The position numbers were made by a program, and so were the translations under genes. Under the pieces are notes generated by a model, which saw only the letters and a program-made list of their open reading frames with translations, was not told the origin of the DNA and did not search any database. Positions 26,087-35,238 of a stretch of DNA of 64,000 nucleotides are shown in pieces; position 1 is the stretch's first letter, and every line of letters begins with the position of its first letter. Origin of the DNA: Sphingomonas populi. GTDB taxonomy: Bacteria > Pseudomonadota > Alphaproteobacteria > Sphingomonadales > Sphingomonadaceae. The DNA lies in the NCBI RefSeq assembly GCF_004208535.1, contig NZ_SGIS01000001.1, forward strand, positions 186,001-250,000, read 5' to 3'.

Positions 26087-27538
26087 TTGCGAAAATGGGC
26101 AGTCCTGCTTGCGATCACGGTGCCATTTGCCGTCGTAGCAGCCCCGGTCACCGCGCAAGCCCCGCTGGCGGCACCGACCAACCGGCAGCGCATGATCGTG
26201 CTGAGCGACATCGAGGCCGATCCCGACGACACGCAATCCTTCGTTCGGCTGTTGCTCTATGCGAACGAGATCGATCTCGAAGGTCTGGTCGCGACGACCT
26301 CGATCCACATGAAGACGGCGATCCATCCCGATTCGATCCGCCGTATCATCGCGGCCTATGCCAAGGTGCAGCCCAATCTGCTGAAGCACGAGGCCGGCTA
26401 TCCGACGCCCGACCGGCTTCGCGCGCTCGTCAGCGAAGGGCAGCCGGGCTATGGCATGGCGGTGGTCGGTGCCGGCAAGGACACGACCGGATCGCGCCTG
26501 ATCGTCGAGGCGATGGAGCGCAACGACCCGCGCCCGCTGTGGATTTCGGTCTGGGGTGGCGTCAACACGCTCGCGCAGGCGCTGTACACGATCCGCGAGA
26601 CACGTTCGCCAGACGTGGCGCGGCGGCTGATCGCCAAGCTGCGCGTCTACACCATTTCCGATCAAGACGATGCCGGCGCGTGGCTGCGCAAGACCTTCCC
26701 CGATCTGTTCTACGTCGTCAGCCCGGGCGGCTACGGCGCTGGCACCTGGACCGGCATCCACACCCTCATCGACGGCGCGGACAACCGCACGATCAGCAAT
26801 GCGTGGCTGCGCGACAACATCCAACAGGGCCACGGGCCGTTCGGCGCCATCTACCCCGACGTATCCTATGGCATGGAAGGCGATACGCCCGCGTTCCTCT
26901 CGCTGATCCCCAACGGCTTGAGCAATCCCGATCACCCCGATTGGGGCGGATGGGGAGGCCGGTACGAACTCTACACGCCGCCGGTCGCGACAACCGATCC
27001 GAGCGGATTCAGCGGGGTGACGATCGCGCCGGAGACGCGCCCGATCTGGACCAATGCAATCGACAGTTTCACGCCGCAGGTCGCGCGCGAATTCGGGCGC
27101 GCATCCACCCCCGGCGACCGGCAGATCAAGGATTTCCGAGCCGGAATATGGCGCTGGCGGGACGACATCCAGAACGACTTCGCCGCGCGCATGGCGTGGA
27201 CGGTGCGCCCCTTCGCGCAGGCGAACCACCCGCCGGAGGTGCGGCTCACGGGTCCGGAGCGGCTGACGGTGAAGTCCGGTCAACGATTCGTGCTGAGCGC
27301 CGCCGACAGCACCGACCCCGATGGCGACAGCCTGAGCTTTCAGTGGTTCCACTATCAGGAGATCGGCCATTGGCAGACGCCGATCCTCAACGGCATCGCC
27401 GCCAACATCCACACGGTCGATTTCACCGCGCCCACCGTCACCGAACCGCGCGAGGCGCATTTCATTGTGCGCGTGACCGACAAGGGCACCCCGCCGCTGT
27501 CCCGCTACAAGCGCGTGATCGTGACGATCACGCCCTGA
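26087..27538 (+). CDS. Exported nucleoside-hydrolase-like protein (DUF1593/Sde182 type)
   Basis: The 483-residue protein starts with a signal peptide (LRKWAVLLAITVPFAVVAAPVTAQA). The nucleoside-hydrolase-like domain follows, with the metal-binding cluster VLSDIEADPDDTQSF. The C-terminal ~100 residues (NHPPEVRLTG, AADSTDPDGDSLSFQWFHY) form an Ig-like domain typical of Sde182-type proteins. These are linked to carbohydrate use, and the substrate is unknown. The start is TTG at 26087, after CGGGAGAAG; longer readings would put the signal peptide inside the protein. It converges on the M24 peptidase gene, with 3 bases between. Confidence 0.85.
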   Translation: MRKWAVLLAITVPFAVVAAPVTAQAPLAAPTNRQRMIVLSDIEADPDDTQSFVRLLLYANEIDLEGLVATTSIHMKTAIHPDSIRRIIAAYAKVQPNLLKHEAGYPTPDRLRALVSEGQPGYGMAVVGAGKDTTGSRLIVEAMERNDPRPLWISVWGGVNTLAQALYTIRETRSPDVARRLIAKLRVYTISDQDDAGAWLRKTFPDLFYVVSPGGYGAGTWTGIHTLIDGADNRTISNAWLRDNIQQGHGPFGAIYPDVSYGMEGDTPAFLSLIPNGLSNPDHPDWGGWGGRYELYTPPVATTDPSGFSGVTIAPETRPIWTNAIDSFTPQVAREFGRASTPGDRQIKDFRAGIWRWRDDIQNDFAARMAWTVRPFAQANHPPEVRLTGPERLTVKSGQRFVLSAADSTDPDGDSLSFQWFHYQEIGHWQTPILNGIAANIHTVDFTAPTVTEPREAHFIVRVTDKGTPPLSRYKRVIVTITP

Positions 27539-27541
27539 TCG

Positions 27542-28807
27542 TCAGCCCAACGGCGAATCGATAGAGACGGGCGGGACCGAGAACCATTTCGGTCCCGTCG
27601 GCGTCATGTGGAAACAATCCTCCAGCCGAACGCCGAACTTGCCGGGCAGATACAGCCCCGGCTCGTCGGAAAAGCACATGCCGGCCGCCAGCGGCATCGT
27701 CTCGCCGTGGACGAGATTGACCGGCTCATGCCCATCGAGCCCGATGCCGTGGCCGGTGCGGTGCGACAGCCCCGGCAGGCGATAGCGCGGGCCGTAGCCG
27801 AGGCTCTCGTAGAAACCGCGCACCGCGTCATCGACCGCACCCGCCGGCGTGCCGATCCGCGCTGCCGCGAACGCCTTGGCCTGGCCGGCGCGGACATGCT
27901 CCCAGACACTGCGCTGTTCCTTGCTGGCGGCGCCGAACACGAAGGTGCGCGACACGTCGGACTGATAGCCCTGCACCGTACAGCCGCAGTCCATCAGCAC
28001 CACCTGCCCGTCCGCCACCACCTGCGGCGCGCGGCTGCCGTGCGGATAGGCCGCCGCCTCGCCGATCAGCACCAGCGCGAATTCGGGATCGCCGCCGAGC
28101 TTGCGCGTCGCGGCGTTCATCAGCGCGGCGATCTGCTCGCGCGTCATGCCCCTCTCGACGCGCGGATGAACCCAGCGATAGGCGGCGATCGTCACGTCGG
28201 TCGCGCGCTGCATCAATGCGATCTCGGGCGCGGTCTTGACCATGCGGCAACCGCGCACGACCGGATTGGCGGAAACGATCTTCGCATCCGGCAAGGCGCG
28301 CGTGAGACCATCCACCGCGAAATAGCGCACCGTCTCCTCGATCCCGACCGGACGCCCGGCAAGCCCGCGTTCGCGCAGGAAACCGGCGACCAGCGCAAGC
28401 GGGTCTTCATCCTCCTGCCACACGCGGACATCGCACGGGATGGCGAGCGTCTGGCGTACCGAGGGTTCTTCGAAGAACGGCGTGACGATACAGGGATCGC
28501 CCTCGGCCGGCAGAACAGCCGCCGTCAGCCGCTCGCTGCGGTGCCATTCGACGCCGGTGAAATAGACCAGCGACGATCCCGCCTCGACCAGCACCGCGCC
28601 GATACCGTTCGCCCGCATCAGCGCCTGCGCGCGACCGATGCGCGCGAGCCGTTCGGCAGCGGTGATCGGCACCACGTCGCCGGTGATGTCGGCGAGCCCC
28701 GCGAGATCCGGCTCGGCCGCGCGAACGGCATGCGCGGCGGCGAGCAAGGGCAAGGCTCCCGCCATCTTCAACACGCCACGACGGCCGGAGAAACTATTTT
28801 GCTGCAT
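27542..28807 (-). CDS. Exported M24-family metallopeptidase (Xaa-Pro peptidase-like)
   Basis: The product of about 421 residues has a Tat-like signal (SGRRGVLKMAGALPLLAAAHA). A creatinase-type N-terminal domain follows, then the pita-bread catalytic domain. Metal ligands are visible: two Asp in MDCGCTVQGYQSDVSRTF, the His in HRTGHGIGLDGHE, and two Glu in SDEPGLYLPGKFGVRLEDCF. It likely cleaves Xaa-Pro bonds in the periplasm. The start is ATG at 28807, where the Tat signal begins. It is divergent from the dicarboxylate symporter gene. Confidence 0.9.
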   Translation of the reverse strand: MQQNSFSGRRGVLKMAGALPLLAAAHAVRAAEPDLAGLADITGDVVPITAAERLARIGRAQALMRANGIGAVLVEAGSSLVYFTGVEWHRSERLTAAVLPAEGDPCIVTPFFEEPSVRQTLAIPCDVRVWQEDEDPLALVAGFLRERGLAGRPVGIEETVRYFAVDGLTRALPDAKIVSANPVVRGCRMVKTAPEIALMQRATDVTIAAYRWVHPRVERGMTREQIAALMNAATRKLGGDPEFALVLIGEAAAYPHGSRAPQVVADGQVVLMDCGCTVQGYQSDVSRTFVFGAASKEQRSVWEHVRAGQAKAFAAARIGTPAGAVDDAVRGFYESLGYGPRYRLPGLSHRTGHGIGLDGHEPVNLVHGETMPLAAGMCFSDEPGLYLPGKFGVRLEDCFHMTPTGPKWFSVPPVSIDSPLG

Positions 28808-28881
28808 CGGAACACGATAGGGCGCTTGACGGCGCCGGGGCAATGCCCTTCGCTATGCACTGGGCCAGCGGGAGACGAGAC

Positions 28882-30198
28882 TTGGCGAAGCGGTTGACGT
28901 GGTACATTCTAGGCGGGCTGGTGCTCGGCATCGTGCTCGGCTGGGCGATCCACGCCGGGATCGACGACGGTTCGCCGGAAGCGGCCGCGCGGCTGAAGGC
29001 CATCGCAGGCTGGTTCTCGATCCTGACCACGGTGTTCCTGCGGCTCATCAAGATGATCATCGCGCCATTGGTGTTCTCGACGCTGGTGGTCGGCATCGCA
29101 CACATGGGCGATACCGGCGCGCTCGGCCGCGTCGGGCTGAAGGCGGTCGGCTGGTTCATCGGCGCGAGCCTGGTATCCCTCACGCTCGGGCTGCTGCTGT
29201 TCCATCTCACCTCGGACCTCGGCGACACGCTCGGTCTCAGCCCGCACCTGACGCCACCGCCGGTCAACGCCGCGGTCGGGCTCGATGCGAGCGGGTTCGA
29301 TCTCGCCAAGATCATCACGCATATCGTGCCGAGTTCGATCGTCGATGCGATGGCGACCAACGAAATCCTCCAGATCGTGATCTTCTCGGTGTTCTTCGGC
29401 GTCGCGATCACCGCCGTTGGTGAGCGCGCCGCGCCGTTGGTGGCCGCTGCCGAGGGGCTGGCAGCGGTGATGCTACAGATCACCGATTACGTGATGCGAC
29501 TCGCGCCGATCGCGGTGTTCACCGCGATCACCGCCGCGCTGACCGAGCACGGGCCGGGGCTGATCTTCAAACTCGCTTACTTCATGGGCAGCGTGTATTT
29601 CGGGCTGGCGACGCTGTGGATCGTGCTGGGGGCGCTGGCCTTCGCGGTGATCGGCCGGCGCGCGGGTATGTTGCTGCGCTACATCCGCGAGCCGGCATTG
29701 CTCGCGTTTTCCACCGCATCATCCGAAGCGGCGTTCCCGCGCACGCTGGAGGCGCTCGACCGGTTCGGCGTGCCTGCCAAGATCGCCAGTTTCGTGCTGC
29801 CGCTCGGCTATTCGTTCAACCTCGACGGATCGATGATGTACATGACGTTCGCGTCGCTGTTCATCGCCAAGGCCTACGGCATTCAGCTCACGCTCGGCAC
29901 GCAGATCGCGATGCTGTTGACGCTGATGGTCACGTCGAAGGGAATCGCCGGCGTGCCACGCGCGAGCCTCGTCGTGATCGCGGCGACGCTCGGGCAGTTC
30001 GGCATCCCCGAGGCGGGGCTGTTGCTCATCATCGGTGTCGATCAGTTCCTCGACATGGGCCGTTCGGCGACCAATGTCGTCGGCAATGCGATCGCGGCGA
30101 GCGTGGTGGCGCGGTGGGAGGGCGATCTCGATCCGCCCGAGCCGGCCGAGATCGAGCCGCCCCACGCGCCGAGCCACGGCTTCACGCGTCACGCATAG
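28882..30198 (+). CDS. Dicarboxylate/amino acid:cation symporter (DAACS family)
   Basis: The product of about 438 residues has eight membrane spans plus re-entrant loops. Family motifs are present: STASSEAAFPRTLEAL (first hairpin), PLGYSFNLDGSMMYMTFASLF, and GVDQFLDMGRSATNVVGNAIA in the substrate-binding segment. It imports C4-dicarboxylates, glutamate or aspartate with Na+ or H+; the exact substrate is not decided. The preferred start is TTG at 28882, 6 bases after GGAGA. An upstream ATG at 28843 would add 13 residues without a better ribosome site. Its 3' end overlaps the convergent GST gene by 10 bases. Confidence 0.92.
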   Translation: MAKRLTWYILGGLVLGIVLGWAIHAGIDDGSPEAAARLKAIAGWFSILTTVFLRLIKMIIAPLVFSTLVVGIAHMGDTGALGRVGLKAVGWFIGASLVSLTLGLLLFHLTSDLGDTLGLSPHLTPPPVNAAVGLDASGFDLAKIITHIVPSSIVDAMATNEILQIVIFSVFFGVAITAVGERAAPLVAAAEGLAAVMLQITDYVMRLAPIAVFTAITAALTEHGPGLIFKLAYFMGSVYFGLATLWIVLGALAFAVIGRRAGMLLRYIREPALLAFSTASSEAAFPRTLEALDRFGVPAKIASFVLPLGYSFNLDGSMMYMTFASLFIAKAYGIQLTLGTQIAMLLTLMVTSKGIAGVPRASLVVIAATLGQFGIPEAGLLLIIGVDQFLDMGRSATNVVGNAIAASVVARWEGDLDPPEPAEIEPPHAPSHGFTRHA

Positions 30199-30815
30199 GC
30201 ATATGGCCCACCCTGCGCGAGCGCTGCCTGATAGGCGGGGCGCGCGTGGATGCGGTCGAGCCAGGCGATCGTCGCCGGGCGTGACGCATTGAGACCGGCG
30301 CGGCTGCGGGCGGCTTCGAGCGGAAAGCTCATCATGATGTCGGCGGCGGAGATCGTGTCGCCCGCGAACCACGGCTGCGTTGCGAGCACGCCTTCCACAT
30401 AATCGAGATGGACGTCGATCATCGGCTGGAAGCGCCGACACGCCGCACGCCCGAACAGCGGCACGCGGCCGAGCACGAGCAGCACGAGGAGCGGCGGCAT
30501 CAGCGAGCCTTCGGCGTAGTGGAGGAACTGGCGGTAACGAAGCGCCGCGTCACGGTGCGCGGGGGCGGCGAAGCGGCCGTCGCCTTTCGCGACGAGATAT
30601 TCGACGATCGCGCCGGTCTCGACGAGGACGCGGCCGTCGTCCTCGATCATCGGCGACTTGCCGAGCGGATGGAGGCGCTTGAGCGCTTCCGGCGCGAGCA
30701 TCGTCTTGGGGTCGCGGGCGTAGCGGCGGAGGTCGTATGGCAGTTCGAGTTCTTCGAGCAGCCAGAGGATTCGCTGCGAGCGCGAATTTTCGAGGTGGTG
30801 AACTAGGATCGTCAT
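30189..30815 (-). CDS. Glutathione S-transferase family protein
   Basis: The 208-residue protein has a thioredoxin-fold N-terminal domain (LVHHLENSRSQRILWLLEELELPYDL) with the SQR segment near residues 12-14. The cis-Pro region is GKSPMIEDDGRVLVETGAIVEYL, and an all-helical C-terminal domain follows. It conjugates or reduces electrophiles using glutathione; the substrate is unknown. It lies downstream of recA in the same direction, with a hairpin between. Confidence 0.9.
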   Translation of the reverse strand: MTILVHHLENSRSQRILWLLEELELPYDLRRYARDPKTMLAPEALKRLHPLGKSPMIEDDGRVLVETGAIVEYLVAKGDGRFAAPAHRDAALRYRQFLHYAEGSLMPPLLVLLVLGRVPLFGRAACRRFQPMIDVHLDYVEGVLATQPWFAGDTISAADIMMSFPLEAARSRAGLNASRPATIAWLDRIHARPAYQAALAQGGPYAYA

Positions 30816-30858
30816 GGCGCTCTCAATCGCGGATCGATGCGATCGGTTCCACCACGCT

Positions 30859-30887
30859 GAAAGGCCCGCGACGTGGGCGGGCCTTTC
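30859..30887 (-). terminator. Hairpin between recA and the GST gene
   Basis: A perfect 11-bp stem (30877-30887 with 30859-30869, loop 7) lies about 50 bases past the recA stop. Runs of A and T within the stem ends could serve termination in both directions, although no separate T-tract follows. Confidence 0.55.
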
Positions 30888-30937
30888 CGGGCTTTGCGAC
30901 GCTGGACGAACGCCGCGTTAAAAATCGCTAAGGTTGC

Positions 30938-32026
30938 TCACATATCGACGTCGTCGTCCTCGGGGCCGGCCATCATCTCTTCAGCGACCTTGTCGGTGCG
31001 GCTGCGGATGGCTTTTTCGAGGCGGTCGCACATCTCGCTGTTTTCCTTGAGGAAATTCTTCGAGTTTTCGCGGCCCTGGCCGATGCGAACGCTGTCGTAG
31101 CTGAACCAAGCGCCCGATTTCTCGACGAGGCCGGCCTTGACGCCGAGATCGAGAATTTCACCGATCTTGGAGACGCCCTGCCCGTACATGATGTCGAATT
31201 CGACCTGCTTGAACGGCGGCGCGACCTTGTTCTTGACGACCTTGACGCGCGTGGTGTTGCCGATGATCTCCTCGCGATCCTTGATCTGGCCGGTGCGGCG
31301 GATGTCGAGGCGGACCGAGGCGTAGAACTTCAGCGCGTTACCGCCGGTCGTGGTCTCGGGGTTGCCGTACATCACGCCGATCTTCATGCGGAGCTGGTTG
31401 ATGAAGATCACCATGCAGCGCGAGCGGCTGATCGAGCCGGTGAGCTTGCGCAAGCTCTGCGACATCAAGCGGGCCTGGAGGCCGACATGGCTATCGCCCA
31501 TCTCGCCCTCGATTTCCGCACGCGGCACCAAGGCAGCGACCGAATCGACCACCAGCACGTCGATCGCGTTCGAACGCACCAGCGTATCGACGATTTCGAG
31601 CGCCTGCTCGCCGGTGTCGGGCTGCGACACGATCAGTTCGTCGATGTTGACGCCGAGCTTCTTGGCATAGACCGGATCGAGCGCATGTTCGGCATCGACG
31701 AAGGCGGCGGTGCCGCCGCCCTTCTGCGCCTCGGCGATGACGTGGAGCGCGAGCGTGGTCTTGCCCGAGCTTTCCGGCCCGTAAATCTCGATCACGCGGC
31801 CGCGCGGCAGGCCACCGACGCCGAGCGCGATGTCGAGGCCGAGCGAGCCGGTCGAGATCGTCTCGACCTGCATCGTCTCTTTCGAGCCGAGCCGCATCGC
31901 AGAACCTTTGCCGAACGCACGGTCGATCTGTGCGAGGGCGGCTTCGAGCGCCTTTTGCCGCTCATCAGCGGCCTTGGTGTTGGATGCTGCCATTTTGGTG
32001 TCGATAACCTTCAGTGATGCCGCCAA
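30938..32026 (-). CDS. recA: Recombinase A
   Basis: It forms filaments on single-stranded DNA, drives strand exchange and stimulates LexA cleavage. The core has Walker [14 protein letters not shown], the segment [21 protein letters not shown], and loop regions MRKIG-like and [16 protein letters not shown]. The acidic C-terminus ends [11 protein letters not shown]. The start chosen is TTG at 32026, 5 bases after GGAGG, giving MAASLKVID... and 362 residues. An ATG at 31993 is possible but has a poorer ribosome site. A LexA box lies about 80 bases upstream. Confidence 0.97.
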   Translation of the reverse strand: MAASLKVIDTKMAASNTKAADERQKALEAALAQIDRAFGKGSAMRLGSKETMQVETISTGSLGLDIALGVGGLPRGRVIEIYGPESSGKTTLALHVIAEAQKGGGTAAFVDAEHALDPVYAKKLGVNIDELIVSQPDTGEQALEIVDTLVRSNAIDVLVVDSVAALVPRAEIEGEMGDSHVGLQARLMSQSLRKLTGSISRSRCMVIFINQLRMKIGVMYGNPETTTGGNALKFYASVRLDIRRTGQIKDREEIIGNTTRVKVVKNKVAPPFKQVEFDIMYGQGVSKIGEILDLGVKAGLVEKSGAWFSYDSVRIGQGRENSKNFLKENSEMCDRLEKAIRSRTDKVAEEMMAGPEDDDVDM

Positions 32027-32103
32027 GATAGCCTCCGTCGCTAAACCGATGTGCTTGCGCATTCAATGCGTGTTGGAAGCTTCGTATCCTATTTGTTCTT
32101 TTG

Positions 32104-32118
32104 GAACAAGAGCGGAAC
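32104..32118 (-). promoter_or_regulatory. LexA (SOS) operator of recA
   Basis: On the minus strand the sequence is GTTC-N7-GTTC, an exact match to the alphaproteobacterial LexA site. A -35-like TTGTTC overlaps its 3' half and a weak -10 (TACGAA) lies 17 bases on. The position upstream of recA is the classic location. Confidence 0.9.
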
Positions 32119-32137
32119 GGAGAATTTTTCCAACGGG

Positions 32138-32224
32138 CGTCGTCCCGGCGGAGGCCGGGGGCGGCTTATGGCTTGGCGATCGTTTCGCGTAACACGCAGC
32201 GGCCCCGGCCTTCGCCGGGGCGAC
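32138..32224. repeat. GC-rich inverted repeat between the response-regulator gene and recA
   Basis: Imperfect arms of the CGTCGTCCCGGCGGAGGCCG and GGCCTTCGCCGGGGCGACG type face each other around about 40 bases. It sits just after the response-regulator stop, and may act as its transcript end. It is non-coding. Confidence 0.75.
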
Positions 32225-32226
32225 GG

Positions 32227-32580
32227 TTAGGCCAGCGCGTCCAGGGCTTTCGCGACGCCGTCCATTGTAAACGGCTTGGCGAGCGAGGGTCGGTCGCGGA
32301 AGCGTTCGGCGACGCTGTCGTGCGAGCCGCCGGTGGCGAACACGAAGGGGATGTTGGCCGCCGCGAGCGCATCGGCGATCGGCAGGCTGGTTTCGCCGCC
32401 GCGCAGGTTGAGATCGAGGATCGCCGCGTCGATGCCGCCGGCCTGGATGAGCTCCATCGCGGCCGAGACGCTATCGGCGCTGCCGACCGCAACCTTGTCG
32501 AGAATTTCGAGGAAATCCTCAAGCATCATCGCGATCAGGGGTTCGTCCTCGACGATCAGGATATTTTGCGGCGCGGTCAT
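32227..32580 (-). CDS. Single-domain response regulator of the FAT GUY type
   Basis: The 117-residue protein is a lone receiver domain. It has acidic residues Glu11/Asp12, phosphoacceptor Asp56 (AILDLNL) and Lys102 (AKPF). The segment PFVFATGGSHDSV (79-90) matches the FAT GUY motif that marks alphaproteobacterial regulators such as SdrG, which act in general-stress phosphorelays. The start is ATG at 32580, 16 bases after the cckA stop, so it is probably cotranscribed with cckA. An SdrG-like role is an inference from the motif only. Confidence 0.85.
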   Translation of the reverse strand: MTAPQNILIVEDEPLIAMMLEDFLEILDKVAVGSADSVSAAMELIQAGGIDAAILDLNLRGGETSLPIADALAAANIPFVFATGGSHDSVAERFRDRPSLAKPFTMDGVAKALDALA

Positions 32581-32596
32581 GACGGTTCCATAACCA

Positions 32597-35011
32597 TCAA
32601 CCCGCGTCCGCGCCAAGCTCTTTCGCGGCCATCATCGCGCGCACCGCCTCGGCAAGCTGCTGTACCGAAAAGGGTTTCGCGAGGAAAGCGACGTTTTCAA
32701 GGTCGATCGACTTGCGCAGCGTCTCCTCGGCATAGCCCGACATGAACAGGATCGGCAGATCGGGATACAGTTTGCGCGCATGGCGGACCATCGTCGGGCC
32801 GTCCATCAGCGGCATCATTACATCCGAGACGAGCAGATCGGGGCGCGGATGGCTGGCGAGCAGGTCCAGCGCCGCCTCGCCATGTTCAGCGGTGAGCACG
32901 GTATAGCCCTGCCGGGTGAGCGCACGTTCGGCGACGGCGCGAACCATGTCCTCGTCCTCGACGAGCAGGATCGTGCCGCTGCCCCACAGATCGAGCGGCT
33001 TCTTGGGCGGCGCGATCACCGTATCGGCGACGGGCGCGGACGCGGTGTGGACGGGCAGATAGATGCTGAACACCGCCCCCTGCCCCGGCTTCGACTCGGC
33101 GAAGATGTAGCCGCCCGATTGTTTGACGATGCCGTAGACGGTCGAGAGGCCGAGCCCGGTGCCCTTGCCGACATCCTTGGTGGTGAAGAACGGCTCGAAG
33201 ATCTTGGGCAACACATCGGCCGGGATGCCGGCGCCGTTATCGGCCACTTCCAGCCCGACATAATCGCCGACGGGTAAGAAATCCGACCGCATCCGTCGCA
33301 CGTCGGTCGCCGTTACCGCAAAGGTGCGGATCGAGAGGACGGCGCCACCTTTGGGCGGCTTGGCGAGCATCGCGTCGCGGGCGTTGACCGCGAGGTTGAC
33401 GACGACCTGTTCGAGCTGCCCCGGATCGGCGCGCACCGGCGCAAGATTGCGGCCATGCTTGACCTTGAGCGTGATGCTCTCACCGAGCAGCCGCTTGAGC
33501 AGTTGCGACACTTCGGACACGACATCGGGCAGTTGCAGCACCTGCGGGCGCAGCGTCTGCTGGCGCGAGAAAGCGAGCAATTGCCGGGTCAGCGAGGCCG
33601 CGCGGTTCGAATTGGCGCGGACTTGCTGGATGTCGTCATAATCGCTGTCGCCGGGGGAATGGCGCATCAGCATCAGATCACAATGCCCGATGATCGCGGT
33701 GAGGATGTTGTTGAAATCATGCGCGACGCCGCCGGCGAGCTGGCCGACCGCCTGCATCTTGGTGGCCTGCGCGACCTCGCGCTTGAGCCGGGTTTCCTCG
33801 CCATTGTCCTTGAGACTGAGCAGCACCGCCGCATCGCCGAGGCCGCGCGCGCCGGCGATCGACAGCGCGACCGGCTCGTCGGGATGATCCTTGAGGCGGA
33901 TGGCGAGATCGGTCGAATGGGTCGCGCCGCTGGCGAAGCGACGCACCGCATCGGCGATGACGCCCTTGTCCTCACGCACGACGAGATCGCCGGGATAGAC
34001 CGGCGGCGCGGCGGGATCGACCAGCGCCGCACGGGCGAACGACTCGTTCATCTGGAGGAAGCGCCCATCATTGCCGACCAGGGCGACCCCGAACGGCATC
34101 AGCGCGACGAGCGTCTGGACGTGCGCGCTGGCGCTCGCGCCGATCGCGGGGGCGCCGCTCTGCTCCTCGTCGATCAGCGCGACCAGCATCGGCGCATCGT
34201 CGCCCTCGACGAACGGGATTTGTAGCACGCGCAGCGGGTTCTTGAGCATCCCCTCGCGCTCGAACCGGACCATGCCGCGTTCGTCGGTGATGAGGAAGCG
34301 CGCGAAATCGCGGCCGGTGATCTCGGCATCGGCGTGGCCCATTGCGCGCGCGCGCAGCACACTGTTGGCGGCGATGACGCGACCGTCGTGGCCGATCAGC
34401 GTAACCATGATGCCGGCGCGGCCGAACTGCTCGCCGGTGCGCCCGGCCACGAGTTCCTCGACCGTGGCGGCGAGGTTGACCCCCGTGGTCTGGCGGAACC
34501 GCCACACCAGCAGATCGCCGTCCTCACCCGCACAGGCGATGTCCGCGACGACGCTCGATCCACGCGCGACGAGCCGGTCGAGCGTGGCGGTGCCGTCACG
34601 CCACGCCCGCCGCCCGGCGTCGCCAAGCCGCTCGGCACCGTCGCCGTCGAGCGGCAGGCCGGGCGGGGTCGGGAAGCCGCCGAACAGCGCTTCATAATGA
34701 TCGTTGGCGCAGACCAGCCGCCCGGCACGATCGGTGACGGCGACCGCATCGGCGCTGGCAGCGGCAAGCGTGCGGGCGAGCGCCCAATCGGGTTCGCCGT
34801 CCTCGCCCGCGTTCGAGGGGAACAGCCGGCGAAAGGCGATCATCCCGCCAACCACGAGGATCGCGGTGGCGAGGAAGGCAGCGGCGATCGTGACGTTACC
34901 GAGCAGGCCGAGGATGACGAGCGCGGCGGCGATGCCGGTGGCGCCGGCAATCAGCGCCGCATCGCGGGTTGGGTTCGAGTCGGGGGACTTGAGGATAGGA
35001 AGGCTGGCCAT
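32597..35011 (-). CDS. cckA: Hybrid histidine kinase CckA
   Basis: The 804-residue protein has two N-terminal membrane segments (about residues 18-65), followed by PAS-like sensor domains. The HisKA domain carries the phosphorylated His near residue 431 ([22 protein letters not shown]). The HATPase domain has [10 protein letters not shown] and [34 protein letters not shown]-terminal receiver domain carries [17 protein letters not shown]. In alphaproteobacteria CckA sends phosphate through ChpT to CtrA and CpdR. The start is ATG at 35011, after AAGGA. ChpT is not in this window. Confidence 0.93.
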   Translation of the reverse strand: MASLPILKSPDSNPTRDAALIAGATGIAAALVILGLLGNVTIAAAFLATAILVVGGMIAFRRLFPSNAGEDGEPDWALARTLAAASADAVAVTDRAGRLVCANDHYEALFGGFPTPPGLPLDGDGAERLGDAGRRAWRDGTATLDRLVARGSSVVADIACAGEDGDLLVWRFRQTTGVNLAATVEELVAGRTGEQFGRAGIMVTLIGHDGRVIAANSVLRARAMGHADAEITGRDFARFLITDERGMVRFEREGMLKNPLRVLQIPFVEGDDAPMLVALIDEEQSGAPAIGASASAHVQTLVALMPFGVALVGNDGRFLQMNESFARAALVDPAAPPVYPGDLVVREDKGVIADAVRRFASGATHSTDLAIRLKDHPDEPVALSIAGARGLGDAAVLLSLKDNGEETRLKREVAQATKMQAVGQLAGGVAHDFNNILTAIIGHCDLMLMRHSPGDSDYDDIQQVRANSNRAASLTRQLLAFSRQQTLRPQVLQLPDVVSEVSQLLKRLLGESITLKVKHGRNLAPVRADPGQLEQVVVNLAVNARDAMLAKPPKGGAVLSIRTFAVTATDVRRMRSDFLPVGDYVGLEVADNGAGIPADVLPKIFEPFFTTKDVGKGTGLGLSTVYGIVKQSGGYIFAESKPGQGAVFSIYLPVHTASAPVADTVIAPPKKPLDLWGSGTILLVEDEDMVRAVAERALTRQGYTVLTAEHGEAALDLLASHPRPDLLVSDVMMPLMDGPTMVRHARKLYPDLPILFMSGYAEETLRKSIDLENVAFLAKPFSVQQLAEAVRAMMAAKELGADAG

Positions 35012-35126
35012 TCGTATCCTTGTTGGCACCGGTTGAAGGGTTCGAATATAACGTATGAACGCGAAATGTGCAGAGTTCGCACGGCCTATCACCCCGATCG
35101 TGTGCTAGGTCGAGCAACACCTTTTT

Positions 35127-35213
35127 GTGCTCCCGCGAAAGCGGGAGTCCAGAGTACCAAGAGCCGCAGATCGTGGTTCTGCTTTGCTCTGGGTTCCCGC
35201 TTTCGCGGGAACA
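35127..35213. repeat. Inverted repeat (TCCCGCGAAAGCGGGA family) between the M13 peptidase gene and cckA
   Basis: Two short hairpins (35130-35136 with 35141-35147; 35194-35200 with 35205-35211) are themselves inverted copies of one another. They extend outward as CCAGAG and CTCTGG. On the minus strand it directly follows the M13 peptidase stop and could end that transcript. Confidence 0.8.
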
Positions 35214-35238
35214 CTGGATTGGGATACGGTGCGTCCTG

